A DNA stretch of 64,000 nucleotides from assembly GCF_048771995.1 (NCBI RefSeq), contig NC_133027.1:105247501-105311500 (forward strand), written 5' to 3'. This DNA comes from Taeniopygia guttata. Its lineage: Eukaryota; Chordata; Aves; Passeriformes; Estrildidae. The notes beneath the pieces are model-generated. The model ran no database searches. It saw only the letters and a program-made list of their open reading frames with translations, and was not told the origin of the DNA. Shown here in pieces: positions 9,301 through 23,170 of this stretch (position 1 is its first letter; the number at the start of each line of letters is the position of its first letter). The position numbers and the translations under genes are program-made.

Positions 9301-12300
9301 CAAGTTGTAGCACAAAAGTCATATTGATGGAAAACAGTGTATCTCCTGCTGTATGTATATCCTATACTTTATCAGCCTCTTTGCAGAGCAAGATTCCTCT
9401 CACCATGGCCAGTAATAATAGAAAAGAATAGGAAAAAACCTTTTCTTTTGTATCGGACCAAGTCTAAGATCTGGTATTCATGTCAACAAAGCTTTGCTAT
9501 TGCTTGTGTTGATAATCCTGTGTCATCCCACCCCTGAGGTGGATATAACTCATCATGAATGAATAGATCATTATATAAAAGTATGTACCTACTTTGATGT
9601 ACAGTAATCTGACTGTATCTCTATGTGATGCAAAAGGCCTCCAAACAACAGTAGGGGTGGTCACAATAAATCATTTGAGTATAAATTAAGCCCTCACTGC
9701 AATAGCACTGCAATATTTCATAGACACATGCTCCAAGGGAAAGGGTTTGTTCATAAATACACCTCTGACTAATAACTGGACACTCCCAGTGTGAGTTTAG
9801 AGAGAGGAGTGAAATGAAAGTTTGTTCTGATTTTCTGGGTATGAGGATGGCTTTTCCACTAGCAGTGGCTGGTCCATCCTTGTCACTTGTGTTCGAAAAC
9901 TCCACATTCACTCATCCATACCACCAATACATAGGAAAAGAAAGGCAGAGTTGCCTGGGAAAGTAAATTTAGGATGAGGAATATATTCTGGACCTGCTGT
10001 GTGGCCTCACTCCTGGGGAAGGTTTGCAAAGAGGTAAAGAGAAGTCTTTGCCTAGGCAATTAGCCAGCCTCCCTAAAGGCAGATGAGCACTGGTCTCTCA
10101 CCAAGTTAAACTTTTTGAGAAGAGCTATAGTGCTTAAACTACTTCTGTGGGGTGATTTTCCCCTTTTTTTTTCCCTCCAGGGTTACTCCACCTTTCTGAG
10201 GATGAGGAGCATATGCAGGCTTAGTTGTGACATTTAGCAGAGAAGTCAGAGAAGTGGTGAATGCTTGAGAAGAGGCAGCTTTAGTTTGTGACTCTTAATA
10301 AGTTTTCAGATTAGCTTTCCCTTAAAAAAATGGAATAGCTTTTAAACTAAATATCCATTATAAAATGTACTGACAATGACAGAAGTGAAAATTCTGTATA
10401 TTTGAACTCTCACTACTTAAGGGAAGCTCCTGTAAAAGCAGACATTGCGTGCATTCGCTGCAACAGACACACTATTTTGTTTTGTACAGAATATAGAGGA
10501 CAACAGTGTGCAGTAAGTCCAGTAAGCCAGCATCTTCTGTATGGAAAAAAGGCAATGACAATGAAGAAGGTACAGGGTGTAGAATTGCATGGAGGGGGCT
10601 GATGCTGAAGATCAGACTTCATCCTTACTGATAAGTTAGGACGCTGAGATGAATAAAACCAGAAATTAATTCTTAGCCATCATACAAATCCTCCACACTA
10701 TCCTATTTTAATGATTTTGTAAGTTCTTGGCACCTGAAAAATATGTATTGTCTGTTAGTAACTGCACACTTATTTAATTCACCTTCCTAAAAAAGCAACA
10801 CTTGTTGGGTATTTGCTTTGCAGGCTTACTTTTCCTTAATAGAGAGGTCAATACAGTTAATGTTAGAGTATTCATTTGAAAAGCTGAGGAAGAGCATTAC
10901 AAATAAACAAAATCTAAAATGAATTAAACTCCTGTTTTATTCAGTGGAAGAATAAAGAACAGCAGTACACATATTTAGAGTCAAAAATGTACCAACAATC
11001 TTAATTGAACTAGTATTTTTAAACATGTGACTGAATCAAGTAATGAACTGGAACAGAGCCTATAATCAGCAATGAAGTATTCAGACTTTGTTTGAAGTCT
11101 GTTTAAATTTAAGCTCAGAAAAATAGATTTTTAGCCTAATAAATTTACCTCCCAGAATATCTTTTTTTACTGCTTGGCAGTATGCTATTGTGGTGGGAGA
11201 ATCACACCTATTAATCTGAAAGTGCACTGGATCTTCTCTTCAGGAAGAAGTTTTCTTCTCTGTATATTTATATCCTCCACAGCCTTGATGAAGCGACTCT
11301 CATTTATCTTGAAACAGATGGATATCAAACCCAACTCTTTCTTCAGATTAGAATGTATTAGGAATTGCTCAGATGTATCAGTACCCTAGATAAAAGAGAT
11401 TCAGACCTTTCCTTTTGTACTTGTCTTATCTAGCAGAGAAGTTTGCCCTGTAAGCTCCACAGTGATCAGCTGCTGGGGCTGACTTCCCTAAGCTCCACTG
11501 TGCAGCTACAGGGTTGTCTTCTCCTGAAGGCAACTTCAGCCAAGATTCTTATCTCAGGTGATCTGACTTGTCTTTTGGGGCAATCCCTTTACTCACAGCT
11601 GCTGCACCCTCACACCTACTCCTGGGGCACAGTCTGTACCATCTGCCTAAAGAGGAATTTTTTAAAAATAGAAATCCCTCAATGGCTGGAGAAGCATTAT
11701 CTGGCTTCTCCCAAGCTTCAGACATCACCATCCAAAACAAACCAAAGCTGACTCTGAGTGTTTTTTCACAAGGCATGAGAACACGAGAGCTTTATTTGCT
11801 GACCAGCAGGTGCCATGCTGGGAAAATACCAATGGTCTTCCTACACCAGTCTGTGACCTCCTCACGGGCCAGAATCCGAATCAGATATGTCCAGGAAAAA
11901 TGCTGGAACTGCACCACAATGAAATGGAACTGACCTCCTGGAGGGCTTACTCTGGTTTTGAGTCAGTGACTCTTTGTTCAGTCGGGAGAAAATACAATTG
12001 GCTTTTACTTACAGGTGGATCAGAAGTGATATATTAATATGAAAGTACTCAGAAAAGAGTGTTTATAGTGTCAAGACTGATTTTTAGGAAGCCAAAATTT
12101 TCAAGGCTATGTGAGCACAATGGCACATTTCTCTTTCTGTTCATTTGTTCTTCCCTATGAAACTATACCTTCCTACAGCAGCAATCAAGAACAAGGTGAA
12201 TATTACATTCACCTAAACCAAACACATTTAAGAAGAATAAATTAGGGAATTTTGTTAGCTTTAATGCAAAATATTGTGTTTCTGAAGTCTTTATCATTTT

Positions 12301-15300
12301 ATTCCTGCAAAGGAATTAAGAAGATGACATGATTAACAGGTTAGAAAAATATCTGTGAATGTGCCTGTCACTATAACTGTTTGATGAACACGATACTTAT
12401 GGAATAGATAAGGAGCTTTCTGATCTGGCACTTAAAAGATTTACAACTTGCAAACACTTTGCAGAGTACCATTGATTTAAATGGATCTTGAACGCTGGCA
12501 CAACAAACCAGTGCTGAAAACACTAAAAGTTCTGCCTGTGGATAGCCCAGTCATCTGATGCTGCTTGCTTTGGGCCCACGGTTAATTGTTAACATTTTGG
12601 AGACAAGCCAGTGACCCTGTGTTCTTTCTCAGGAATGTATGACCCATTCACTAGCAATCAGTTTGTGCTGAATGCCCACTAGGCTGGAATATTTTGGTGT
12701 TCAAAGATGCACCCAGCTTAAACTTCTCTGTGTTGCTACTGACTTTTCATCAGACATCCTGCTTTATGGAATATTCTGTCATTCTGCTTTGTGGTAATGG
12801 ATGCATTGCACTGTGAGGAAAGTTTGTAAAAGCTAAAGATCACTCAAGGAGAAATGAAATGGCTTTTGTTTATAATTTCTTATTAGGTTTAAGAAACTGC
12901 TTTAATGAAATCAAGATGGAACATTTTGGATGCAGCAAAATTATGACTTTAACTTGAAATAACAACGGAAATATTTAAGAATAAATAAATTAGGACATTG
13001 TAGAAATATGATTAAGACCAGTGCAGCTAGTAATAAAACTGAAAAAAAGATATGGACATACTTATTCCAAGTTTAATTTATTTGTGGCTAGCAAGTTTTA
13101 ATTAAAACAAATCCTATTTGCTGCGTATTTACCAATTTATCATACAAGGACCATAAAGTGGAATTATATTGGGTGATTTATTTTGTGGCTGTTTCCTTCT
13201 GCTTCTGTGTTCATGTCTAAATCATGAAGAGAAAATGAGATCACTAGCAAAATCCAAATAGTTTATTTAAAACAAAATGTGTAATTGTTCAGAAATAGAC
13301 TATTGACTTTCACTGGGTTAAGCAGCTCATGTACTGATTAGGCTTGAAGCTATAATTGTTCTTGTCACCCAAACTCTGCTCAGTCAATACCTTTTTATCA
13401 TATACATTTTTAATCACATATTAATAAACAAGAAGGTGTGCTTTATTGATGGCTGGATTAGTTTATTGACCAACTCAACAACTCTCTATATGGTTTCTGA
13501 ACACAGAAACAAGGTCAATGTGTAAAGATGAGGAATAGTACATTCACCATCTTTAATATACTTCAATCTGGCAGCGTACTCCCTTTCTTACAAGTGCTGC
13601 AATCCCTATAGTTTCTCCAGTTCTTTTAGAAATTATTTCATATTTGAAGCAATCTCACAGTTCAAGCACATTTTGACTTTAGTTTCAGGAACTTTAGACT
13701 TCTAAAAGCTTCTCTAATTTATTATTTTTTATCATCTTCACAATAAGATGCATTATTTTTTAAACCTTCGGGAATTCAAGTTTTCAGATACTTGTAGATT
13801 GTTTTCCATTTTCAGACACTTGGAGATTGTTTAATTACTCCTATTTTGGGAAATACTGTTGGAAAATTTTCAGATCCTCCTAATTTGTAACATTCTTTAT
13901 CCTTCCAATCAGTTCTCATAAGTTTCTTCTCTGTGAATTGTTATTGTGAGTATTCTCCTTGAGATCCAGGTTTGAAATTATTGCCTCTAAAACAAGTGTA
14001 TGAAATTAATTATTAAAACAATAATAATAGAATGTGGTACTACCTGTGTGTATTCTTTTCCTGTCAGAGAACATTTGTGCAGAGGAACTCCCATTCTACA
14101 CCCCCTCTTTTATTTTTGGTTTTTAATCATTGCTTTTATTTTTCAAAGGAATGGAAAGTGGAATAGAAATAGATCTTTTTATCGGGATCTCCATTTTTAC
14201 GAAACACTGTTTTGCAACAGAAAAGTAATAAATCGAAAATATGTTGATGACTCTGCCTGTCAGGCACTCACATGATCACCTAAACCCAAAAGTCATGTGG
14301 AAAACCAGCTGACTGCCAGCACACACTTCTCTCCTCAGCCAGAAACAGAGATGAAGTATGTTTTCAGCCCGAAGGTTTTAGTCTCTAAACCCTTCCACAT
14401 GCTTTTCTCCTTAAGGTGTTAGGTATGAGGTCAGTCACTGCAGTATCACATACCAGTAGCTTTGATTTTACCAGGGGCTCATGCCTGAATAGTTTAGGTG
14501 ATAAGATGTACAGAAAAAAAAGTCTGGCTCGACTGTTTCTGAAATCACATGCAGAGGCACTATTGTTTTGCTTTCTCCCTGTGCAGTTCTCCAGATGCCT
14601 CTCAAATAATCTCTGTCCCCCACTATGGATTACAGCTCACAGTAAAGAGGCTGTCTGAAGTGGTCTCTATATTTCTTTTTTTCCCACCCAGAAACTGTTT
14701 TGTCTCCCAGAGTATATTATTATCAGCTTTGTTTTTCTTGCAAATAGATTAATTTATTATTTTACTACTTTTCTGCTCCTTCTAGCTCTTTTTATGCTAC
14801 TGCTTGTATTTACATGTTTTTTGAGAAGAGGTAAAATATCTCAGTATTATCCAGTAATGTGTTCTTATGCCTTTGTCTCTGGAGTTTAGAAGACATATCC
14901 ATTTTATCCTTTTTGTGAATACTGTGCTATAATCCTCAGGCTGCCACTCAAGAAAAACACTTAAGACTCAAATATACTGCAGTATAAAAATCTAGCATAA
15001 TGATGGAGAGAAAGATGCTAGTGCAGTTATTAAACACCAACCAGTGACCCCCAGGCACTTCAGTTTTAAGTGGGAAAGTTTGAGAAAGCAAGTGAAGAAG
15101 AGAGGATCCTTCACTCCACTAATACCTCAAAATACTGTGGAAGGGGAACTGAGGCAACAGCAGAGGGTCAGGCTAAACTGCTCATTACCACAAGGTCTTC
15201 TCAAGAAACAAAAGGTGTTACAGAAACACATCTGAACCAAGAGCAAACTAAACTCCTGTGGATGACTAAACTGGCAAACCCATTCATATTCACATGAGCA

Positions 15301-16889
15301 TTAGCCCTGTGAAAACACTGAGTGCACCGAGATGTTGTGTAGAAGTTCTGGTCATGCAAGGTAAAACTTCCCAGAGGCATCCTTTAATTGGTCTCATTTT
15401 CTCTGCCAAACATCATCAAAGTTTCTGATGTTCAGGCCAGGTCTTGTCACTTTACTATTTCATCACTTTTTTGATTACTGACTCCCAGCATAAATGTTCT
15501 CAAACATATTTGCACCCTGTATGTTTGTCTGCCTTTCACATGCTACTTCCTTCCCTAAAAGCCTTGATGGATTCTTAAAAAGTAGAGAAAGGAAAATTAT
15601 GGAGTGTGAACAACTATTAAACCCCACAAGGTAAATGGTTGTCCAGCTACTTTTTAATTTCAAGGGCAAACAGAGGAAATTTTCATAACCCTTTAGAAAC
15701 ACAGTCCCCTCTACTTAATTTAAGAAAAAAAAAAAACCCAAAACACAAGAAACCCCAGCAACTATGCAAGCTGTGGATGCCACATGCTGCTCCCCATGTA
15801 GATGTGTAGGAAGTATACGGAGCGAGGCAAGCTAAAGCATTTCTGGGAAAGTTGTTATTAAAGGGAAGGCAACTACTAGAGCCAGTTTATGAAATGATTG
15901 AAATGAGTGCTATGCACAATGAATAGGCTGATTTCCATGGTAGGAACACAGCAAACCATGCCAGCGTGGGCTGACTCACCACAAATAGGTGGGTTTGACT
16001 CTTGGCTCTGACACTGACTTATTGCATGGCCTCAGGCAAATCCCTAAACATTTGTTTTTAGTTCTCCATTTATATGATTTGGATAATACTTACATACCTG
16101 AAGGGGATATTTTAAGATAAAATATGTTTAAGATACTACAAAGATTTTAAATGCTGTAACATAGCCTCATTAACACCGCCAGACTAAAATAAACACCGGA
16201 TGATTTAGGTAATGCCGTACATGTTCCTGGAACTGTGGAACTTCACTGAACAAAGAGCAAAATCTTCAAAGAGCCAGAGGAAAGGGAAGGTACAGCCTAT
16301 TGTGAAGGTGAAGCACTTTGCAAGGGTGCGTGAATTTGTAAAGGAAGAAGAACAAGTTTGTTAATAGGCAAGAGTTCATCCTTCATTAATTATTGAAGTG
16401 GTTGGACAGTGCTGAAAAGCAGCACATGCTCAGGACTGGGTGAAGAAAACAAGAATCATACCTTCAGTTACTCCCTGTATTGGAGCTAGAGAGGACTTTT
16501 CCAAGAACAGACCTGAGGGTTTATTTTTATTTTCTGTATAATGTGAAAACACAAATGTCAAAAGAAATCCTCTCCATTCGGACCTTCCTCTCCTGTCAGG
16601 AGGGGGAGCCTGTTTACTCCAAAACAGCACGAGATGCTCTGAGAGTTCCCCAGGACCGAACCATGCAGAAGGATGATGCTTATCCTGCTGAACTTCTCAG
16701 CAGGGGAGAAGTCCTGGCATGGTGAGAGATGGGTTGGAAATCCCTCTAGAAGACAGGGCCCAGTAAAGCCACCGAGAAGAGAGCTCATCCTGTGGTCACT
16801 GCATTAAACTCATTGCAGTGAGGACAGAGTTGCGTCCCCCCAGACCTCTACTGGAGACTCTGGGCCTGCCACCAATGCCCTGAAATCCT
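6315..16889. other. Long non-coding AT-rich stretch
   Basis: No exon, RNA gene or transposon could be supported over about 10.5 kb. Contents worth noting are a MEF2-consensus word at 6626-6635 (CTATTTATAG), a near-duplicate 24-bp segment pair at 13781 and 13809, and a CTCF-like core (CCAGCAGGTGCC, 11803-11814, one mismatch to a common core). The longest open frames (for example 11568-11933 plus) are unrelated to any family I recognise. Confidence 0.6.
13781..13832. repeat. Imperfect tandem duplication, period 28 bp
   Basis: TTTTCAGATACTTGTAGATT at 13781 is repeated as TTTTCAGACACTTGGAGATT at 13809. The two copies differ at two positions over 20 bases and both continue with GTTT. This is a local duplication in AT-rich intergenic DNA with no gene context. 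Confidence 0.85.
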
Positions 16890-17295
16890 TAATCACAGAA
16901 TCAGATTAGTTTGTGTTGGAAGGGACCTTAAAGACCATCTAGTTCTGACCTCCCTGCTACAGGCAGGAGCACCTCCCACTAGACCAGGTTGCTCAGAGCT
17001 CTATCCAGCCTGACCTTAGCACACTTCCAGGCCAGGACAACTTGTTCCAGTGCCTTACCACCTTCAAAATAAATAACTTCTTTCCAATATCTAATTTAGC
17101 CCTACTTTCTTTTACTTCAAAGCCATTCCCCTTTGTCCTAGCTCCACATGCCCTTGGAAAAAAACATCTCTCTCCAGCTGTCCTGGTCCTATAGCTCCCT
17201 TTATGGCAGCTGGAAGGTGCTATAAAGTCTCCCTGGAGCCGTCTCTTCTCCAGGCTCAAAAAGCTGAACTCTCTCAGCCTGTCTTCATCTTAAGC
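16890..17295 (-). mobile_element. CR1 LINE fragment, 5'-truncated, 3' end included
   Basis: The plus strand starts with the reverse complement of a CR1 3' terminus (AATCACAGAATCAGA, then TTGGAAGGGACC) and continues through the typical internal phrases CACTAGACCAGGTTGCTCA and CTTCTCCAGGCTCAAAAAGC. On the minus strand it encodes the end of CR1 ORF2. The terminal octamer repeat of CR1 is degenerate here. CR1 inserts by target-primed reverse transcription, and 5' truncation is the norm for the family. The copy is diverged and inactive. Confidence 0.93.
16993..17259 (-). pseudogene. C-terminal fragment of CR1 ORF2 (endonuclease/reverse transcriptase protein)
   Basis: Translation on the minus strand gives SLEKRRLQGDFIA, then KGNGFEVKESRAKLDIGKK and VVRHWNKLSW, the conserved C-terminal tail of CR1-family ORF2 downstream of the reverse transcriptase domain. 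The apparent start methionine is internal to the family protein, so this is only a remnant of a protein that is normally several hundred residues long. It has no catalytic domain. Confidence 0.88.
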
Positions 17296-20200
17296 CCCAT
17301 TTACACCAGAAGGAATGCATTTTTTGGGCTCACCCAGAGAGAGGCAAATCCCACACACAGAATATCAGATAAGATAAAACAGCAACATTAGCACTTCTGA
17401 GGTTTCTTTCCTTCACTGATTTTTTTTTCCTTCTCTAAGTTTTTTTTCCACACTTAAAGGCCCTAGTGAAAAAACACATTCTTAAAAAAAGGGTGGAGGG
17501 AAAGCCTGGAAGCATAAAGAGTGGTATAACAGGATGTAAAATCAGCTTAGCTGCTCTAGGAGTAGGAGTAGGAGGGAGAGGTTGGAAGTGAACAAAGAAA
17601 AGGAGGAGATGCAGAAGTGGAGGTCTTGGAGTGCGGGAGATGCAGAGGAAGGGACTTCTCTTGGTCAGAGTTAAGGAGCAGGTGAAGCTGCAGCAGTCAG
17701 GTTTCAAGTATTAGCAAATGAGAATTATGACAATTAGTGCAAGATCTATTCTTTTAAATACATTTGTAGTAAGCCTGAGAAAACAAGTTGAGGGGCCAGT
17801 GATTCGAACAGGATCTCAAACTTTTGGTGATAAACCTTAGTCCTTTTTATTGGTCTGTCTGGAAAGGACTAACAGCTGGTCCTGCCTCCAGACCAGTTAT
17901 ACCATCATCCTGTTCTGAATGCCCACTCCTGGCTGAAAAATGTTGCCCCGTCCTGCAGCTTTTATCGCCCAGGTGAGTCCCACAGAAAGGAGTCCTGACT
18001 GTCACCTCCAAGACCACCCAAAGGATGGTAGGTGGAGAAATGTGGGAGATCTTCTTCCAAAGAGCACCTCTACTCCTAAAAACAGTACTCTGTCAGGCAC
18101 ATTCAAACATTGTGATTATATGAGAAGATAGGCTGGACTTGTCCTGCATCCCACAGTGACACCAAAGCCATTTTTTAGTTGTTAGCACAGAGTGCCCCTC
18201 AGTAGATGTCACTGAATTGGGCAATTTGGGTTCTCCACTCACTACAACTATTTTTGTGTCTTATTTGTCTACACCTATTTTTGTGTCTTACCACTTGTGA
18301 CAGCCCTAAAGATGGAGCTGGATCTAGAACACAGTTTGAGACACTGACACACTGCTGACTATAAAACTGTTGCCCATACCAGAAAACAAAAGTATTTTCT
18401 CCTTGCAAACTGATAAGCTCTTTATAGGTACACATCAGTTGAGAGACACAAAATAAAATTCATATTAAACTAGCAAACCTGATAGATTTCTACTATGTCT
18501 ACAGACCACAGAACAATTTTCTTCCAAGAAAAGTTGAATAAACCACAGAGCTTTCTTAAGGAGACTTTTCTCCTTGTCTTCAGAAAGTCCTTAACATGAC
18601 ATCTGTCCCAGCACTGTCACCTCCTTTAAAACTAACAAATGCATGACAGATAGTACAAGATTTATAAATTAAAGAAACCCACCCCTTTTAAGTAATATTC
18701 TTTAAATCTCAGTTTCTGACAGTCCTCCTATTTGCTCAGTAACTGTAATAGGCGTATTTTTCAGAAAATAGTGAATAAAAACTGACAAGCTATCGGGGGA
18801 ATCTGAATGCATAATTGATAGGGGCATAAATTAATATGATTAGGCCTTTATTGGGTGCCACTGCTGCCAAACCTACAAAAGGGGCATGGAATAAAACATG
18901 GCTATGTTCTCAGGAATGATAGACATCAATATGTAATGCATATTATCTCAAACCTTCTCATGTAGTCTGCTTATGACAGCACTCAACCTAATTGAAATTT
19001 TTATCTTTCTGTTGCATACAGACAGTTTTGACTAGCCGCTTCCAGGGAAAAGAGAAATCCAAATGACCCAAACCAAGATTTCTCTGTAGAGGTACATACC
19101 CTTCCTGCAAATCACTTTAAAATGGCTTTTTGCTTTCTGGTTTTATAAAGCTGTCTTCAGAAAGCTGCATTAAAGTCAACTCAGGATTTAGTTTGCTTCT
19201 CTTCTTTTTAACTAGCTTAACAGTGCATTTCCCTAAAAGAAAGAAAAGAATCAAAAGATTTATTTGTAAAAATCAATATATTGTATACTCACATCCAGTG
19301 AGGCCACATTTTGCTGCAGTTCCTCACACTGAGCACATACACCTTAGGAAACAATCGCTTTCTTGTTTATTAAAGAATTTTAAACTCAACTTCAAGGTCT
19401 GTGAGGAAAGAGCTAAAAATTAGAAGTGATTTCTTGAACTGACATCCCCAGACCCTCAAAAAATGTTGGTCAGGTGATATAGTTCAATTAAGAGAATCTG
19501 AAATTTATGTTTCAAGGTTTTCTTCACTTTTTCTGCACTCTTTCTGACTTCACACACTGTGAAATGAAAAGTCATGGCAAAACCGTGATAGCTATCAGTT
19601 CTAAAATGCTTCAAACATTTTTCTGTAAATGAGAATGTAATCAATGTTCACTTTTCATGAAGGATTTATTCTTTGACAAGTCAAAGTTGATTAAAAAGTT
19701 TCACATTTAATGTTTATCTCTTAATGGAAAAGTTCTGTACTGCATGAGTGTTCCTCAGAATTTGTGCTACCATTACTAAATATTTTTATTACAATAGTGG
19801 TGGAAATTATACAAGTAAGAAAATGAACCAGTTTCTGCTCTGTTGTTTACAGTCTAGAACAGGATTACTCCCGGAGTAATGCACATTTAACCTATAAAGA
19901 TAAAAATGAAACTGAGAGGGGCAGAAATGGGTCCAAAAATTTATTTTGGCTTTACTGAAACTAACTTCCTAAGACACGGGAAATAAATCAAATCTTTCTT
20001 TATGAAATATGTTTAAAAGCCCATGCACCTACATTGATAAATAAAAATCTTGTTATTGGTTATTTTCATACCATGACATGAAGACAAAAGCAGCAAGCTA
20101 AAAAATGTCTTTTCTGTGTTAATGGACAATCTTTTACTCTTCTGCCTCATCACTCCATTATCACAAGCAGTAAGGGAGCCATAAATATAAAGAGGCCACG

Positions 20201-22917
20201 CATTTTGTAGCTTGAAGAATGACATATTGTATTCTGAATGATCTATTTTGCTGCAGCTGTTATTTCAAGTAACTTATTTATTTCAGAGGCCATAGAGAAG
20301 TCTCACTTTCATTCTACATCTGCCTTTGAAAGTTGCAAGTTCAAGATGGGAAACAGATCTGTCATGGTTTCCTTTTCTTACATATGGCAGAGAGGTCAGA
20401 GCAGTTGATGGACAACAGGAGCTCATGAATTTTCCCTCAAGAGCCCTGGAGAAACTCCTGACTTTATTTTACCCTTACCAGAATTTTTCATATGAATAAG
20501 TTTTATTGAAACACTTGTTGGCAACCTACTTCTGCATGGCTTCAGTGCTGTTTGTTCCTGCTGTGGGGCTCTGTTGAAAAGGAGTCTCCCTCTCCTTTTC
20601 CAGAAACAAGGCCAATAACCATATCACTGGAACATGCACTGTGCACGCACTGTGGCTTTGTGTGGATTGTCAGGGGCATGGGGTGACGTGAGGGTGTGGG
20701 GATTTAAAGGCTGGCTGCTAAAAGAATGGATTACAAATACAGCTAGAAGTTAAAAATTACTATTCCTAATCCAATCATAAGGTACATTTAGACATGCCTC
20801 TTCACAATGCAGCTTCAAATCTGGAAGCCTCAACCCAAGTCCACGAACAAAATTAGCACTGGCAAATGAGACAAATATGAAGGTTTGCCAGTAGCCTGTG
20901 GAGCACAGAGGTAGGATCCTGCAGACTGACTTGGGTGCTTCCCTGGGTTTGAATGCAGGTTTGGTTACAGAATTTATAGGAACCAGGCATTGCCAACAGG
21001 AGCACTAATACCCAAGTGACCTCTCTCAGACACCTGTGAGCTGTCCAGGACTCCTGAAGAAAACTGATGGTGTGGGACCTGCTGCTTGCTTTGCACAGGA
21101 CAGTGCAGACTTTGAAATTTTCACACTGTTTTAGAAAGCTGTGAAGAATGATTGAAGGTGTTTCAATAGGGCAAATTCATATGTTTAATTGTAAGAAAAG
21201 CAGCACAGGTCATGGCATATTTTTGGTGACTCTCTACAAGCCAGGCTTTTTTGGCTCTTCTGCATAATTTAGTATCTACTTGGCCAAAACCAAGTGTGTA
21301 ATGGAAGGTGTAGTAGATGAACTCAGCTTGTGTTGACATGGCATCCACTTAGACCCACTGCCTCACATGGGCTTGATAATCCATAACACAAATCCAGGTT
21401 ATTACAATGGCCTTGAAACCAGTCAATGAGCACACGCCCAACAATCATATTAAACATGGGACAGAAAAAGAGAGAAATGAGCACCATTTTCATGAGTATG
21501 AAAGCACAGGACCAGACAGAAAATAACAAAAAATTCTGCACTGCTATTATAATGAATCATGGGTATTAATTAGATCACAGAACCCTTGTACAGCAGGGAT
21601 GAGCAGCTATTTCTTCCTGCAGAGGGGAGAACCAAGACTCAGGAAACAAGAGAGACATTTCCAGGGAGGTGAATGGCGCCCAAGGCCTCCAAGGCTCTTT
21701 GTAGTTTTGAGGTCTGTTCCTCCCCCACAGAGTATTTTGCCTGAGGTAAAAAAGAGCTTCTAAACAGAGGCTGTAGAAGTTCCAGTCCTAAACCTCCACT
21801 GAACCACCTTTCAGGATATTGGCAGAAATCTTACTGTGTTTACTACAAAACACTGATAGCCTAAATTTGCCAAATAACTACAGCTCTTTGAGGGGCTAGA
21901 ATTTGCCTGAAATTAGCAAAATAAAACAGATATAAGGTTTTAATCTCCCCTCACTGCAAAGCCATTTGAGGAATTTCATCATTGTGGCATTTTCAAATTA
22001 CCAAATTGAAACACTTTACATGCTAGCAAAAGGCATTGTACCAACCATGTTTTAACAAACATCATTTATCACCACTGGAAAATTGCTGAGTAAATCCTTT
22101 TGACTTTGTGTTATTCCATTCATCCTTGTTTCAAAAAATGTAATTCTAACATTGTATTGATATTCTTTTAGATTCCCCCTCCTTTATTTTCAATTTAAAA
22201 ACTTGTTTCAAAACACATTTGTTGCAGCTAAGTTTTATATTTGTCTCCTTAAGGAAGTATGCAGAAGATGTGCTCAGCTATATTGATCTCTGAGGAAATG
22301 TGGATGAGGTAGATAATGTGAAACCTTTTTGTCATTACTACCAGTTATATAGGTTCTGGAAACTTTCTGTGTTTGGCTGACTAGATAAGTGGATGCACTC
22401 ACATTTATTTGATTAGAAAAGTATGGGGACTAAACTGTGTCTCCCCAGTTTCTGTATGGAATTGATCTTTTGTGTATTAACACTTCTATTACAGCAAAGG
22501 AATTGCTGATTAGGAGAGCAGAAGCACCCCTTTCTTTCTGCTGCAGCCTTCAGAGACCAGACTTAAAGAAAAGGGAAGGAAAATAAACAAGTTAAGGAAG
22601 GGATGACAAAAGGGCACAGTCCAAAGTGCAAAACATTTCCACCTCTAACCTTCAGAAAATGAAGGAGAAAGAAATTTCTCTCTTGACTGTATTAGCTCCT
22701 TACATCCCTCAGATCTGTGGCAGACCTCTCCTTCCTTCCTTGCCCTGGTCTGGAGTACCTGCAGGTGGCAGGGGCTTGCTCAGTTGCAGGAGCCAAGGCT
22801 GGTACTCATCTTTACCCTGATAGCTGGGGCACCAGGCAGAAGGTTATCAATGTTTACAGACAAGCCCCATGAATTGATGTACAGGAGTTTGTCTAAAAGG
22901 TGAATGGGTATCAGCTG
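17296..22917. other. Non-coding stretch
   Basis: No gene is recognised. A purine-rich segment (17560-17660) has AGGAGT repeats. A CAG|GTGAGT donor-like string at about 17968-17976 has no supporting exon. A short direct repeat occurs at 18248 and 18275. The block 18781-18905 is complex AT-rich sequence with homeodomain-like words and is a conserved-element candidate. The remainder is ordinary AT-rich intergenic DNA. Confidence 0.55.
18248..18290. repeat. Short direct duplication, period 27 bp
   Basis: CTATTTTTGTGTCTTA occurs at 18248-18263 and again at 18275-18290, separated by 11 bases. It is a simple local duplication with no known role. Confidence 0.85.
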
Positions 22918-23170
22918 AATCATACAATTACAGAATAAGCTGAGTTGGAGGGGACCTACAAGGATCATCAAAGTCCAACTTCTGGCCCTGCACCAAACAC
23001 CCCAAGAGCCACATTTTGTGCCTGAGAGCATTGTCCGAACACTCCTTGAACAGTCTTGGTGCTGTGACCACTTCCCCAAGTAGCCTGTTCCTGTGCTCAG
23101 CCACTCTCTGGGTGAACAATCTTTTCCTAATGTTGAACCTATGAGGTATTTTCTACTGCGGAACACTCAA
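22918..23170 (-). mobile_element. CR1 LINE fragment, 5'-truncated
   Basis: The plus strand carries the reverse complement of a CR1 3' region: CATACAATTACAGAATAAGC, then GGAGGGGACCTACAAGGATC, and later GTAGCCTGTTCC. On the minus strand, the frame ending at 22928 reads LFKECSDNAL and DFDDPCRSPPTQ. It starts with FTQRVAEHRNRLLGEVV, matching the ORF2 C-terminal tail of a CR1 subfamily distinct from the 16.9-kb copy. It is truncated and non-functional. Confidence 0.9.

Noticed and set aside
11803..11814. CTCF-like core CCAGCAGGTGCC
   Set aside because: It is a single mismatched core without the flanking parts of the motif, too weak to list as an insulator.
17795..17822. GATTCGAAC, resembling a reversed tRNA T-loop (minus strand)
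   Set aside because: The flanking five-base arms do not pair, and no acceptor or anticodon arm is found at tRNA spacing.
17940..17980. Exon-like segment ending in CAG|GTGAGT
   Set aside because: The donor is good, but the upstream sequence shows no acceptor with a coherent frame and no protein similarity. A single donor match is expected by chance in 64 kb.
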